From Bacteroidales bacterium UBA1736 (lineage in GTDB: Bacteria; Bacteroidota; Bacteroidia; Bacteroidales; UBA932), in assembly GCA_002315825.1 (NCBI GenBank), contig DCIC01000144.1, forward strand, positions 48,687 through 60,567: 11,881 nucleotides of DNA. The letters run 5' to 3'. This document shows, in pieces, positions 1-6,403 of the stretch. The position numbers and the translations under genes were made by a program. How positions within the stretch are numbered: position 1 is the stretch's first letter; every line of letters begins with the position of its first letter. The notes below the pieces were generated by a model. The model had not been told where the DNA came from. It did not search any database and saw only the letters and a program-made list of their open reading frames with translations.

Positions 1-153
1 GTCGCTGTGGTCATTGAAGCCACTCATACTTGTATGTCAATGCGCGGAGTGGAGAAATCCAATGCGCTGACTACGACATCTGCCTTCAGTGGCTTGTTTA
101 TGAGTTCCCAAAGGACCAGAAACGAGTTTTTGAATTTGATTAAACAAAAATAA
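1..153 (+). CDS. folE: GTP cyclohydrolase I, C-terminal fragment (cut by window edge)
   Basis: The window opens inside a reading frame (frame 1) that encodes 50 residues and stops with TAA at 151-153. It reads VAVVIEATHTCMSMRGVEKS and continues with a TTTSAFSGLF segment and a TRNEFLNLIK end. This is the conserved C-terminus of GTP cyclohydrolase I, which converts GTP to 7,8-dihydroneopterin triphosphate, the first step of tetrahydrofolate/pterin synthesis in the cytoplasm. The Cys in HTC (residue 11 of the fragment) matches the third zinc ligand of the family, Cys181 in E. coli numbering. The MRGV and TTTS motifs are also family hallmarks, and the form is closer to the 'EATHMCM.MRGV' version than to the E. 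coli one. The N-terminal zinc ligands lie outside the window. The next gene starts 9 bases downstream on the same strand, so the two are probably cotranscribed. The assignment rests on recognising the motifs by eye. Confidence 0.93.
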   Translation, partial: VAVVIEATHTCMSMRGVEKSNALTTTSAFSGLFMSSQRTRNEFLNLIKQK

Positions 154-162
154 CGACTTAAT

Positions 163-792
163 ATGAGAAAAATCATCACATTGACAGCAGCACTGCTGCT
201 GAGTATCGCCTCATTTGCATTCAATCCGCAGTGGGGTGTAAGGGCCGGTCTCAATCTTGCCAGTCTGTCCAATCACGGTACTGTGTCTGATTATAGCCAC
301 GCCCTCAGGCCCGATTTTTATGCTGGAGCATCGATGGAGGTCCCCAACATCCTTGGATTTTTCGATCTGCGTACGGAATTGTCTTTCTCTAAACAGGGAA
401 ACAGGACAAAGTCCAAGCTCAATGAGGAGGTGTTTGCAAATAGGTCTGCATATCTTAACCTGCCGGTTATGCTTGAGTACAAGATGCTTGATGACAAGCT
501 GGCTTTTCTACTCGGCCCTCAGGTGGGATTGTGCTTCGGGGGTAAGAATATCCGCAGGGACAGTGGTTCCACCACCAAAGTAAATTGGGAAAGGGGTCAA
601 TATACCCGTTTTGATTTTGGCATTGTGCTGGGTGCGGCCTTTACTTTTTATCGCAATATCAGTGTTGAGTGCAGATACAATCTTGGACTTACCAACGCAT
701 ACCGCGGCAATCTTCCCTTTTCTATCGGGGAGTACAACGGGGTCACACACGCCAACAGAGTGCTGCAGATTGGTTTGAGCTACGCGTTCTAG
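163..792 (+). CDS. PorT-type outer-membrane beta-barrel protein
   Basis: This encodes a 209-residue protein. Residues 1-19 form a Sec signal peptide (MRKIITLTAALLLSIASFA) with a likely cleavage after SFA. The mature part starts with WGVRAGLNLASLS, typical of the opening strand of the 'outer membrane protein beta-barrel' (PorT-like) family of Bacteroidetes. It then shows alternating aromatic/hydrophobic strands (for example RTELSFSKQGNR, YLNLPVMLEYKM, LAFLLGPQVGLCFGGK, ISVECRYNLGLTN) and ends with LQIGLSYAF. A terminal Phe is the usual outer-membrane insertion signal. Length fits a barrel of about eight strands. The protein therefore probably sits in the outer membrane; its ligand or role cannot be read from sequence. 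It starts 9 bases after folE, with no promoter visible in that gap. Its TAG stop overlaps the stop of the convergent gene. Confidence 0.85.
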   Translation: MRKIITLTAALLLSIASFAFNPQWGVRAGLNLASLSNHGTVSDYSHALRPDFYAGASMEVPNILGFFDLRTELSFSKQGNRTKSKLNEEVFANRSAYLNLPVMLEYKMLDDKLAFLLGPQVGLCFGGKNIRRDSGSTTKVNWERGQYTRFDFGIVLGAAFTFYRNISVECRYNLGLTNAYRGNLPFSIGEYNGVTHANRVLQIGLSYAF

Positions 793-3728
793 ATCTTGAT
801 AATGGCTCTGTTCCCGTGCCCGTCCACACAAATGTTCAGAGGCTCGGTGAAGCGGACCAGACGTACATATTCTGTCTCGTAGAGAGCGGGGAGGGCATCC
901 AGGACCGAAAAGTCCAGCTTGTCCTCTTTTGACATAAATGGATTGACATTGATATATCCTACATTGAAGGATGTCAGGTTCTGGAAGAAATGAGTCCCCT
1001 GTGACGGATCCACTCTGAAATTGTCCAGACAGCATTCTACAATAGCTTTGGCTTCCGAAATGTCGGACCATTTGACAGGGACTCCGAGGGAAGGAATGCT
1101 TGAACCCCACCTTCCGAAACCTATCAGGACGTAGTTGCGTCCCTCCTCCTGCATTTTTGCATTGAGAGCAGATATCTCGGTGGCGATATCCATCGTTTTG
1201 AGAGTGTTGAAACTTTTCTCTTTGAGGTAAATGATATCGTTGACACCTTTGATCCAGCCGATGCCGAGAGCATTTCTGGAGTGCAGGATAGCCCCTTGAG
1301 TGTCAATGCTGTCCCAATCCACGATCGTGTTGGAGGAGTCATATGAAATAGGACGGATCTGAAGGACATTGAAGATTGCCGGGCTGTCGTCCCCGGTCTG
1401 AAGATCGGCGGCAAATTCGATTTCCACTCCGCACTCCACCTCTTCTTTTGCTATCTCGAGCAGACTCTCCACTATATCGGCAAGAGGGAAAGAATTGTAT
1501 CTGAGGATATGAGCGAAAGTGATGTATTTCGGTCCTTCGGGAGCGGAGGAATCCACTATTCTCTGATTCTGATAGTCCCAGGTAGAGACCACTTTCTTGA
1601 AACTGTCGAACTGCCCGCATTCAGAAAGAGGGATGCGGGCAAGGTTGACCGAATCGTTAATGGATGTCTTGAATTCTTCCGGACGGAGATTCAAAGCATA
1701 GACAGCCTGCTGCGTGTCGCTCATTGTCAACTCCGGGGTGGATGTCTGAAGAACGTGTTTGGGATATTTGGGGGAGAACCTCAGAACCTGGTCCCCGTCC
1801 ACTACAGCCTTCCCAAGACCATAGGCCAGCTTGCATATCCCTTCTTCCGGCTTTTCGTATCCGACAGGGTAGAAATTGTAGGAACGGGCCACACCGGAAA
1901 GCGTAGGCAGCCAGTAATTGTTCTCCATTTTGCCGCAGACCTCCTGAATGACAATTGCCATTTTTTCCTCGGAAATGACATTTGCGCTTGCGGTGATATA
2001 ACTTCTGGAGGCAGCGAAAAATACAGATGCGTAAACGCTCTTGATAGCCTTTGTGAGCAGTCTCAATTGCTGGTCGGGATCCTGTACGTGCGGAATCATA
2101 TATGTGCTGTACACTCCGGCGAATGGCTGGTAGTAAGAGTCTTCCAGTTTCGATGAGGATCTGATGGCAAGAGGGGTCTTGACTATCTTGATAAAGTGCC
2201 GTAGGGCCTGTGTGAGGTCGGAGGGCAGCGTTGATGATATGAATTCGGACAGGATATCTTCGTCGGAGATTTTGGAGTTGATAACGTACTGAAGTCCATT
2301 GTCTCTGAGGAATCTGTCGAAATACTCGGTGGTGATCACCAAAGTGCGGGGGACAAGTACCCTGACATCCTCCCATTTGTTGTACAGACCGTATTTCTGT
2401 AGAATATGGTTAAGGAAAGCCAGTCCTCTGGCTTTGCCTCCCAAGGATCCGTTTCCTATCTTGGAGAACCAGATAGTGTCATTGAATGTATCTTTGTTGA
2501 ACGCGGCGACTACTCCCAGACCCTGGGCTATTCTATATTCGTGGAGCAATTTGGTCGTGGTGGCTCTGGCCTGCTCGACGTCATCCACACTGCGGACAAT
2601 GATAGGGGCGATACTGTTTCCAATAGAGAAAAGACCTCTGGCGAAGAGCCAGCGGGACAGATAGTCATTCTGAGCGAATCTTCTGTAGGTTTCAGATGGA
2701 ATGCGCTTTAGGAGTGCTTCGAATTCATATAGGTTTCTTGCCCGCTCTATTTCGGCTCCGCTCTCGGGATCAGTGACAATGAAATCTCCGAATCCGAATT
2801 CTCTGCCGATGAAGTCACCGACCTCAGTCGTGAGGGTGCTGGATTTCTTGTTGATGAAACCTGCCCCCAGGCTGTCCGCAACGGCTCTCATACTCTCCTG
2901 AGAGGACTGCATAAGGAAAGGCATTGTAGGGGTCTGGCTTTTGACCATATGGCACAGATCAATACCCGCGTCACTCTTTTCTTCATCCTGATTGTCCCCC
3001 TTGTGGATGACAAAACCTATGTCGGAAATTACTCCAAGGATGTTGTTTTTGTATTTCTGATAATAAGCTACGGCCTCGTCATAGCAGGTCGCCATAAGGA
3101 TTTTCGGCCTTGAACGCTTCCTGAGTATCTGCTGCTTCTCGTTGAGGGCATCCTGAATGGATTCTATATTCTGTTGGAGGACCAGCTTGTATAGCAGTGG
3201 AAGGTAGGTTGAATAGTATCTGATGGAATCTTCAACGAGCAGGATGGCTCTTACCCCTGATCTGAGAATGTCCCACTCAGCGTTGGCCCTGTCCTCAAGC
3301 AGTTTTATGATGGCAATGATGAGGTCGGTATTGTTATCCCAGCAGAAAACATAATCTATGCTGGACTTGTCTTTCCCTGCCAGCTGTCTGTACACTTCTC
3401 GCGAGAATGAAGTCAGCAGGACAATAGGAGTATTGGGCTTGAGCTCTTTGAAACGTTTGGAGAAATCGAACACGTCAACTTCTCCCACGTTGAAAAGAGT
3501 GATCACCAGATCGAAATGCACATCTGTGGAGGCTATGTCCAATGCTTCAGGTGTGCTTTTTGCTCTGGTGAATGATGGGGGATTGGAAAGGTTGAGCTCC
3601 GCATATTCCTTGGAAATCTGGGCTTCAATGTGACCGTCCTCTTCCAGGGCAAAACTGTCATAGTTGTTGCAAACGAGCAGGATGCTGCGGATCCTGCTCG
3701 TCATAAGGGTTGAATAATCGGAACTCAT
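789..3728 (-). CDS. Two receiver-like domains fused to PEP synthase-type PEP/pyruvate-binding (ATP-grasp) domain
   Basis: This encodes a 979-residue cytoplasmic protein. Residues ~14-145 look like a degenerate receiver: ILLVCNN at 16-22 lacks the acidic pair, and DLVITLF at 73-79 has Leu where the phospho-acceptor Asp should be. Residues ~160-310 form a second receiver-like domain that keeps ILLVEDS (E166, D167), SDIG (D236), a Ser-rich SSQES (275-279) and Lys294/295, so it may be phosphorylated. Residues ~425-795 carry the nucleotide-binding domain of PEP synthase/PPDK: GGKARGL (430-436), AIRSSS with ED (521-530), FAGVYSTY (536-543), GLGKAVVDG (637-645) and QIRPI (790-794). The swivelling phosphohistidine domain and the PEP-binding barrel are absent. 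Instead there is a ~180-residue C-terminal module with FGRWGSS (871-877) and SQGTHFF (909-915). It is therefore not a complete PEP synthase; the reaction is unknown. It begins 18 bases after gdhA and is probably cotranscribed with it. Confidence 0.85.
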   Translation of the reverse strand: MSSDYSTLMTSRIRSILLVCNNYDSFALEEDGHIEAQISKEYAELNLSNPPSFTRAKSTPEALDIASTDVHFDLVITLFNVGEVDVFDFSKRFKELKPNTPIVLLTSFSREVYRQLAGKDKSSIDYVFCWDNNTDLIIAIIKLLEDRANAEWDILRSGVRAILLVEDSIRYYSTYLPLLYKLVLQQNIESIQDALNEKQQILRKRSRPKILMATCYDEAVAYYQKYKNNILGVISDIGFVIHKGDNQDEEKSDAGIDLCHMVKSQTPTMPFLMQSSQESMRAVADSLGAGFINKKSSTLTTEVGDFIGREFGFGDFIVTDPESGAEIERARNLYEFEALLKRIPSETYRRFAQNDYLSRWLFARGLFSIGNSIAPIIVRSVDDVEQARATTTKLLHEYRIAQGLGVVAAFNKDTFNDTIWFSKIGNGSLGGKARGLAFLNHILQKYGLYNKWEDVRVLVPRTLVITTEYFDRFLRDNGLQYVINSKISDEDILSEFISSTLPSDLTQALRHFIKIVKTPLAIRSSSKLEDSYYQPFAGVYSTYMIPHVQDPDQQLRLLTKAIKSVYASVFFAASRSYITASANVISEEKMAIVIQEVCGKMENNYWLPTLSGVARSYNFYPVGYEKPEEGICKLAYGLGKAVVDGDQVLRFSPKYPKHVLQTSTPELTMSDTQQAVYALNLRPEEFKTSINDSVNLARIPLSECGQFDSFKKVVSTWDYQNQRIVDSSAPEGPKYITFAHILRYNSFPLADIVESLLEIAKEEVECGVEIEFAADLQTGDDSPAIFNVLQIRPISYDSSNTIVDWDSIDTQGAILHSRNALGIGWIKGVNDIIYLKEKSFNTLKTMDIATEISALNAKMQEEGRNYVLIGFGRWGSSIPSLGVPVKWSDISEAKAIVECCLDNFRVDPSQGTHFFQNLTSFNVGYINVNPFMSKEDKLDFSVLDALPALYETEYVRLVRFTEPLNICVDGHGNRAIIKI

Positions 3729-3746
3729 ACTTTCTATTTCGGAATA

Positions 3747-5102
3747 CTATACTATGCCTTGGTCTACCATAGCGCCTGCGACTTTGATGAAGCCGGCGAG
3801 ATTGGCACCTTTTACATAATTGATATAGCCGTCTTCTTCGGTACCGTATTTTGTACAAGCATCGTGAATGTCGGACATTATGCGGTGGAGATACTCATCC
3901 ACCTCCTGAGCTGTCCAGTGCTGACGAATGCTGTTCTGAGTCATCTCAAGACCTGAAGTCGCTACTCCGCCTGCATTTGAAGCCTTTCCAGGAGAGTACA
4001 GGATCTTGGCTTTCTGGAAGATTTCGATTGCCTCGGGAGTGGATGGCATATTTGCGCCTTCCACTACGCAGTAGCAACCACCTGCGATAAGCGCTTTTGC
4101 ATTTTCAGCATTGATTTCATTCTGAGTGGCGCAAGGCATAGCAATGTCGCACTTGATCTTCCAGGGACGCTCCCCGGGGAAATATTGAGCATTGGGATAT
4201 TGATTTACATACTCTTTCACACGACCGCGGCGTACATTCTTGAGCTCCTTGATGAAGTTGATCTTCTCCTCATCGAATCCGTCCGGATCATATACAAAGC
4301 CATCGGAATCGCTGATTGTCACCACCTTTGCTCCGAGTCTCATAGCCTTTTGAGCTGCGTGCTGGGCAACATTTCCAGCTCCGCTCACCAGGACTGTCTG
4401 TCCCTCGAAACTCTTGCCGCGTGTGGCGAGCATTGACTGTGCGAAATAGCAGGCACCGTAGCCGGTAGCCTCGGGTCTGAGCAAACTGCCTCCCCAGGCG
4501 AGTCCCTTGCCGGTAAGTGTTCCTGTAAATTCATCACGAAGACGTTTGTACTGACCGAAAAGGAAACCGATTTCTCTTCCTCCGACACCTATATCTCCTG
4601 CAGGAACATCTGTGTCCTGTCCGATATGTTTCTGGAGTTCTGTCATAAAGCTCTGACAGAAGCGCATCACCTCATTGTCGGACTTTCCTCTTGGGCTGAA
4701 ATCAGAACCTCCTTTGGCGCCTCCCATAGGAAGAGTCGTGAGGGCATTTTTGAATGTCTGCTCGAAAGCAAGGAACTTCATAATGCTGAGATTTACACTT
4801 GAGTGAAAACGGATGCCTCCCTTATATGGACCGATAGTGCTGTTCATCTGAACGCGATATCCTCTGTTCACTTGAACTTCGCCTCTGTCGTCGATCCAGG
4901 GAACACGGAACATTATGACGCGCTCGGGCTCAACCATCCTCTCCATAATTTTGAGGTCCAGCAGATGGGGATAGGATGTGATGTACGGGGCCACACTTTC
5001 CAAAACCTCTTTCACGGCCTGGTGAAACTCGCTCTCGCCGGGATTCTTTGCTGTCAATTCTGCCATAAAGGAATCGACATACTTCTGCGTAAATTTGTCC
5101 AT
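3747..5102 (-). CDS. gdhA: NADP-type glutamate dehydrogenase
   Basis: This is a 451-residue hexameric-type glutamate dehydrogenase, close in length to E. coli GdhA (447). It catalyses reductive amination of 2-oxoglutarate with ammonia to L-glutamate. Visible family motifs are GPYKGGIRFH (91-100, substrate-binding Lys94), PMGGAKGGSDF (125-135, catalytic Lys130), VPAGDIGVGGREIG (167-179, with Asp170), a Rossmann loop VSGAGNVAQHA and SDSDGFVYDPDGF. NADP preference is inferred from resemblance to the E. coli type. The frame stays open to 5258, but I chose ATG at 5102 (MDKFTQKYVDSF) because it matches the family N-terminus and because a likely promoter and a hairpin occupy the upstream part. It is followed 18 bases downstream by the receiver/PEP-synthase-like gene. 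A separate promoter suggests regulation independent of the sugar genes upstream. Confidence 0.97.
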   Translation of the reverse strand: MDKFTQKYVDSFMAELTAKNPGESEFHQAVKEVLESVAPYITSYPHLLDLKIMERMVEPERVIMFRVPWIDDRGEVQVNRGYRVQMNSTIGPYKGGIRFHSSVNLSIMKFLAFEQTFKNALTTLPMGGAKGGSDFSPRGKSDNEVMRFCQSFMTELQKHIGQDTDVPAGDIGVGGREIGFLFGQYKRLRDEFTGTLTGKGLAWGGSLLRPEATGYGACYFAQSMLATRGKSFEGQTVLVSGAGNVAQHAAQKAMRLGAKVVTISDSDGFVYDPDGFDEEKINFIKELKNVRRGRVKEYVNQYPNAQYFPGERPWKIKCDIAMPCATQNEINAENAKALIAGGCYCVVEGANMPSTPEAIEIFQKAKILYSPGKASNAGGVATSGLEMTQNSIRQHWTAQEVDEYLHRIMSDIHDACTKYGTEEDGYINYVKGANLAGFIKVAGAMVDQGIV

Positions 5103-5131
5103 AACAATGATATTGAATAATACACTACTAT

Positions 5132-5149
5132 GAGGCTGGTAAGAGCCTC
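5132..5149 (-). other. Stem-loop in gdhA leader
   Basis: GAGGCT (5132-5137) and AGCCTC (5144-5149) are a perfect 6-base inverted repeat around a 6-base loop. It lies between the putative gdhA -7 element and the gdhA start, so it would sit almost at the 5' end of the gdhA mRNA. It could stabilise the 5' end, be a protein-binding site, or be the remnant of a terminator for the upstream transporter. No U-run follows it on the minus strand, which argues against an intrinsic terminator. Seen directly; function inferred. Confidence 0.5.
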
Positions 5150-5157
5150 TTAACTTG

Positions 5158-5165
5158 CAAAGGTA
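5158..5165 (-). promoter_or_regulatory. Putative gdhA promoter -7 element
   Basis: On the minus strand this reads TACCTTTG, an exact match to the Bacteroidetes -7 consensus TAnnTTTG, placed 55 bases upstream of the gdhA ATG. Transcription would start near 5152, giving a leader of about 50 bases that includes the GAGGCT stem-loop. I see no convincing -33 TTTG at the expected distance; T-rich sequence is present there. Confidence 0.55.
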
Positions 5166-5187
5166 AAAAAATGGAGGGAAAACTCCT
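5165..5187 (-). terminator. Weak possible terminator after the MFS gene
   Basis: On the minus strand the MFS stop codon runs into GGAG-TTTTCC-CTCC followed by A and seven T residues. The 4-base stem is short, but the stem plus T-run arrangement resembles a minimal intrinsic terminator. It would separate the araB/transporter transcript from gdhA. It overlaps the region upstream of the gdhA -7 element, so read-through is also possible. Confidence 0.3.
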
Positions 5188-6403
5188 ATTTTCCTGAAGC
5201 TTTCCCGATTATTGAGGTGAGTATGGCGCTGACAATGTATAGAGCGGCCATTGTCCATACGATACCAGAGTATCCGAAAGGCTCTTTCAGTATTTTGACA
5301 AGAAGGGGTCCTAAGACGACGGAAAGGCCGGCTCCCAGATTCAGGACTGACACGGCGGCGCCTTTATCGCGGCTCACCAGCGATGGAACCAATGCTGAAA
5401 GAGGTACGAACCCTGCCAATGTGATGCACCACAATGCTCCGCATATCAGTATGAACCATAAATTGTTGCATATCTGAGGAGAATAGTAGAACAGCAGGAC
5501 CGTGATAGCGCATCCAATACCTCCAAACCACGCGACGGTGCGGGACCATCCCAATTTGTCGCCAACGATTCCAAAAATAAGATTGAATATAATATTCGCG
5601 ATAAAGATGGAGCTCCAAACCAAGGCCCAATCCGCTTCAAGCACACCGTGCTCCATCATATAGAGTGGCATAAATACCACAAACGCATATTGGGAAGTAG
5701 TGTTGATTGTACGGACAATCCCTCCCATCAGGATTTTCGGCTCTCTGCCAACAATTGCGAGCCCCTTCAAAAGCTCCTTGATGGGATTGCCTTTTCTCTG
5801 TTCCTGCTCTCCTGCAAACAGGTTCTCGCTGCCTGCTTTATTGACAAGCAGGGCCAGCAGCGCACCTGCGCTGGCAAATATGGCTGCTGAGGCAAGGGCG
5901 GGGACAACTCCGAATGCGTTTTTGGCGAATATGCCAAACCGTGCCCCCAGGACGTTCAGTCCTCCGGTGAATATAAACCAGAACCATCCCTGGGCAGAAC
6001 TCAACTTTCCTTTTTCTACACGATATGTAATCCATACGACAAAGGTGTAGGCGAACAGGGGATATCCTAAACCTCTGACTGCGTAGGTGGTCAAAAGCAC
6101 AGGGATATTCATCGAGCTGATGCCCCAGAGAGAGAAGCCGAGCGCTCCGATGACGTACAGCACATAGCCTGTCAGCATTGTTTTCTTGATGCCGAATGTC
6201 TCTGCGATGACACCGGAAAGCCAGGATGAGGCAGCCACCGCTATTCCATAGACTGAGTAAAGGATGGCGGAGTCCACGCCTTTTCCATACATATAGGCGC
6301 TGAGCCAGGTCTGCTCTATGCCGTCGCCCATAACAAATAACAGGACGCCCAGGTATCCGAAGATCAATTCTTTGGGGCTCCCTGTCCTTTTCAGCTCATT
6401 CAT
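5186..6403 (-). CDS. MFS transporter, polyol permease (RbtT/DalT/CsbX) type
   Basis: This encodes a 405-residue inner-membrane protein with about twelve hydrophobic segments split by a charged central loop (~190-215), the standard MFS layout. Several stretches resemble ribitol/arabitol permeases: GYLGVLLFVMGDGIEQTWLS (16-35), WLSGVIAETFGIKKTML (61-77), VRGLGYPLFAYTFVV (109-123), VRTINTTSQYAFVVFMP (230-246), GDKLGWSRTVAWFGGIGC (281-298) and DKGAAVSVLNLGAGLSVVLGP (split here as 346-354 and 355-366). Members of that family import polyols such as ribitol or D-arabitol by proton symport. The ATG overlaps the araB stop in ATGA, so translation is coupled to the kinase. The neighbour suggests that the cargo is a pentulose or pentitol that the kinase can phosphorylate. 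The exact sugar cannot be read from sequence; the family call is from recalled sequences, not a search. Confidence 0.85.
   Translation of the reverse strand: MNELKRTGSPKELIFGYLGVLLFVMGDGIEQTWLSAYMYGKGVDSAILYSVYGIAVAASSWLSGVIAETFGIKKTMLTGYVLYVIGALGFSLWGISSMNIPVLLTTYAVRGLGYPLFAYTFVVWITYRVEKGKLSSAQGWFWFIFTGGLNVLGARFGIFAKNAFGVVPALASAAIFASAGALLALLVNKAGSENLFAGEQEQRKGNPIKELLKGLAIVGREPKILMGGIVRTINTTSQYAFVVFMPLYMMEHGVLEADWALVWSSIFIANIIFNLIFGIVGDKLGWSRTVAWFGGIGCAITVLLFYYSPQICNNLWFILICGALWCITLAGFVPLSALVPSLVSRDKGAAVSVLNLGAGLSVVLGPLLVKILKEPFGYSGIVWTMAALYIVSAILTSIIGKASGK

Noticed and set aside
1509..2156. 215-codon plus-strand frame inside the PEP-synthase-like gene
   Set aside because: Antisense shadow of a strongly coding frame; no recognisable motif, no promoter.
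1657..2376. 239-codon minus-strand frame in an alternate register of the PEP-synthase-like gene
   Set aside because: Its Arg/Ser/His-rich composition looks like out-of-frame translation; the overlapping frame has clear family motifs.
5103..5258. Upstream extension of gdhA by 52 codons
   Set aside because: It does not match the family N-terminus, covers the putative promoter and hairpin, and runs into the transporter gene.
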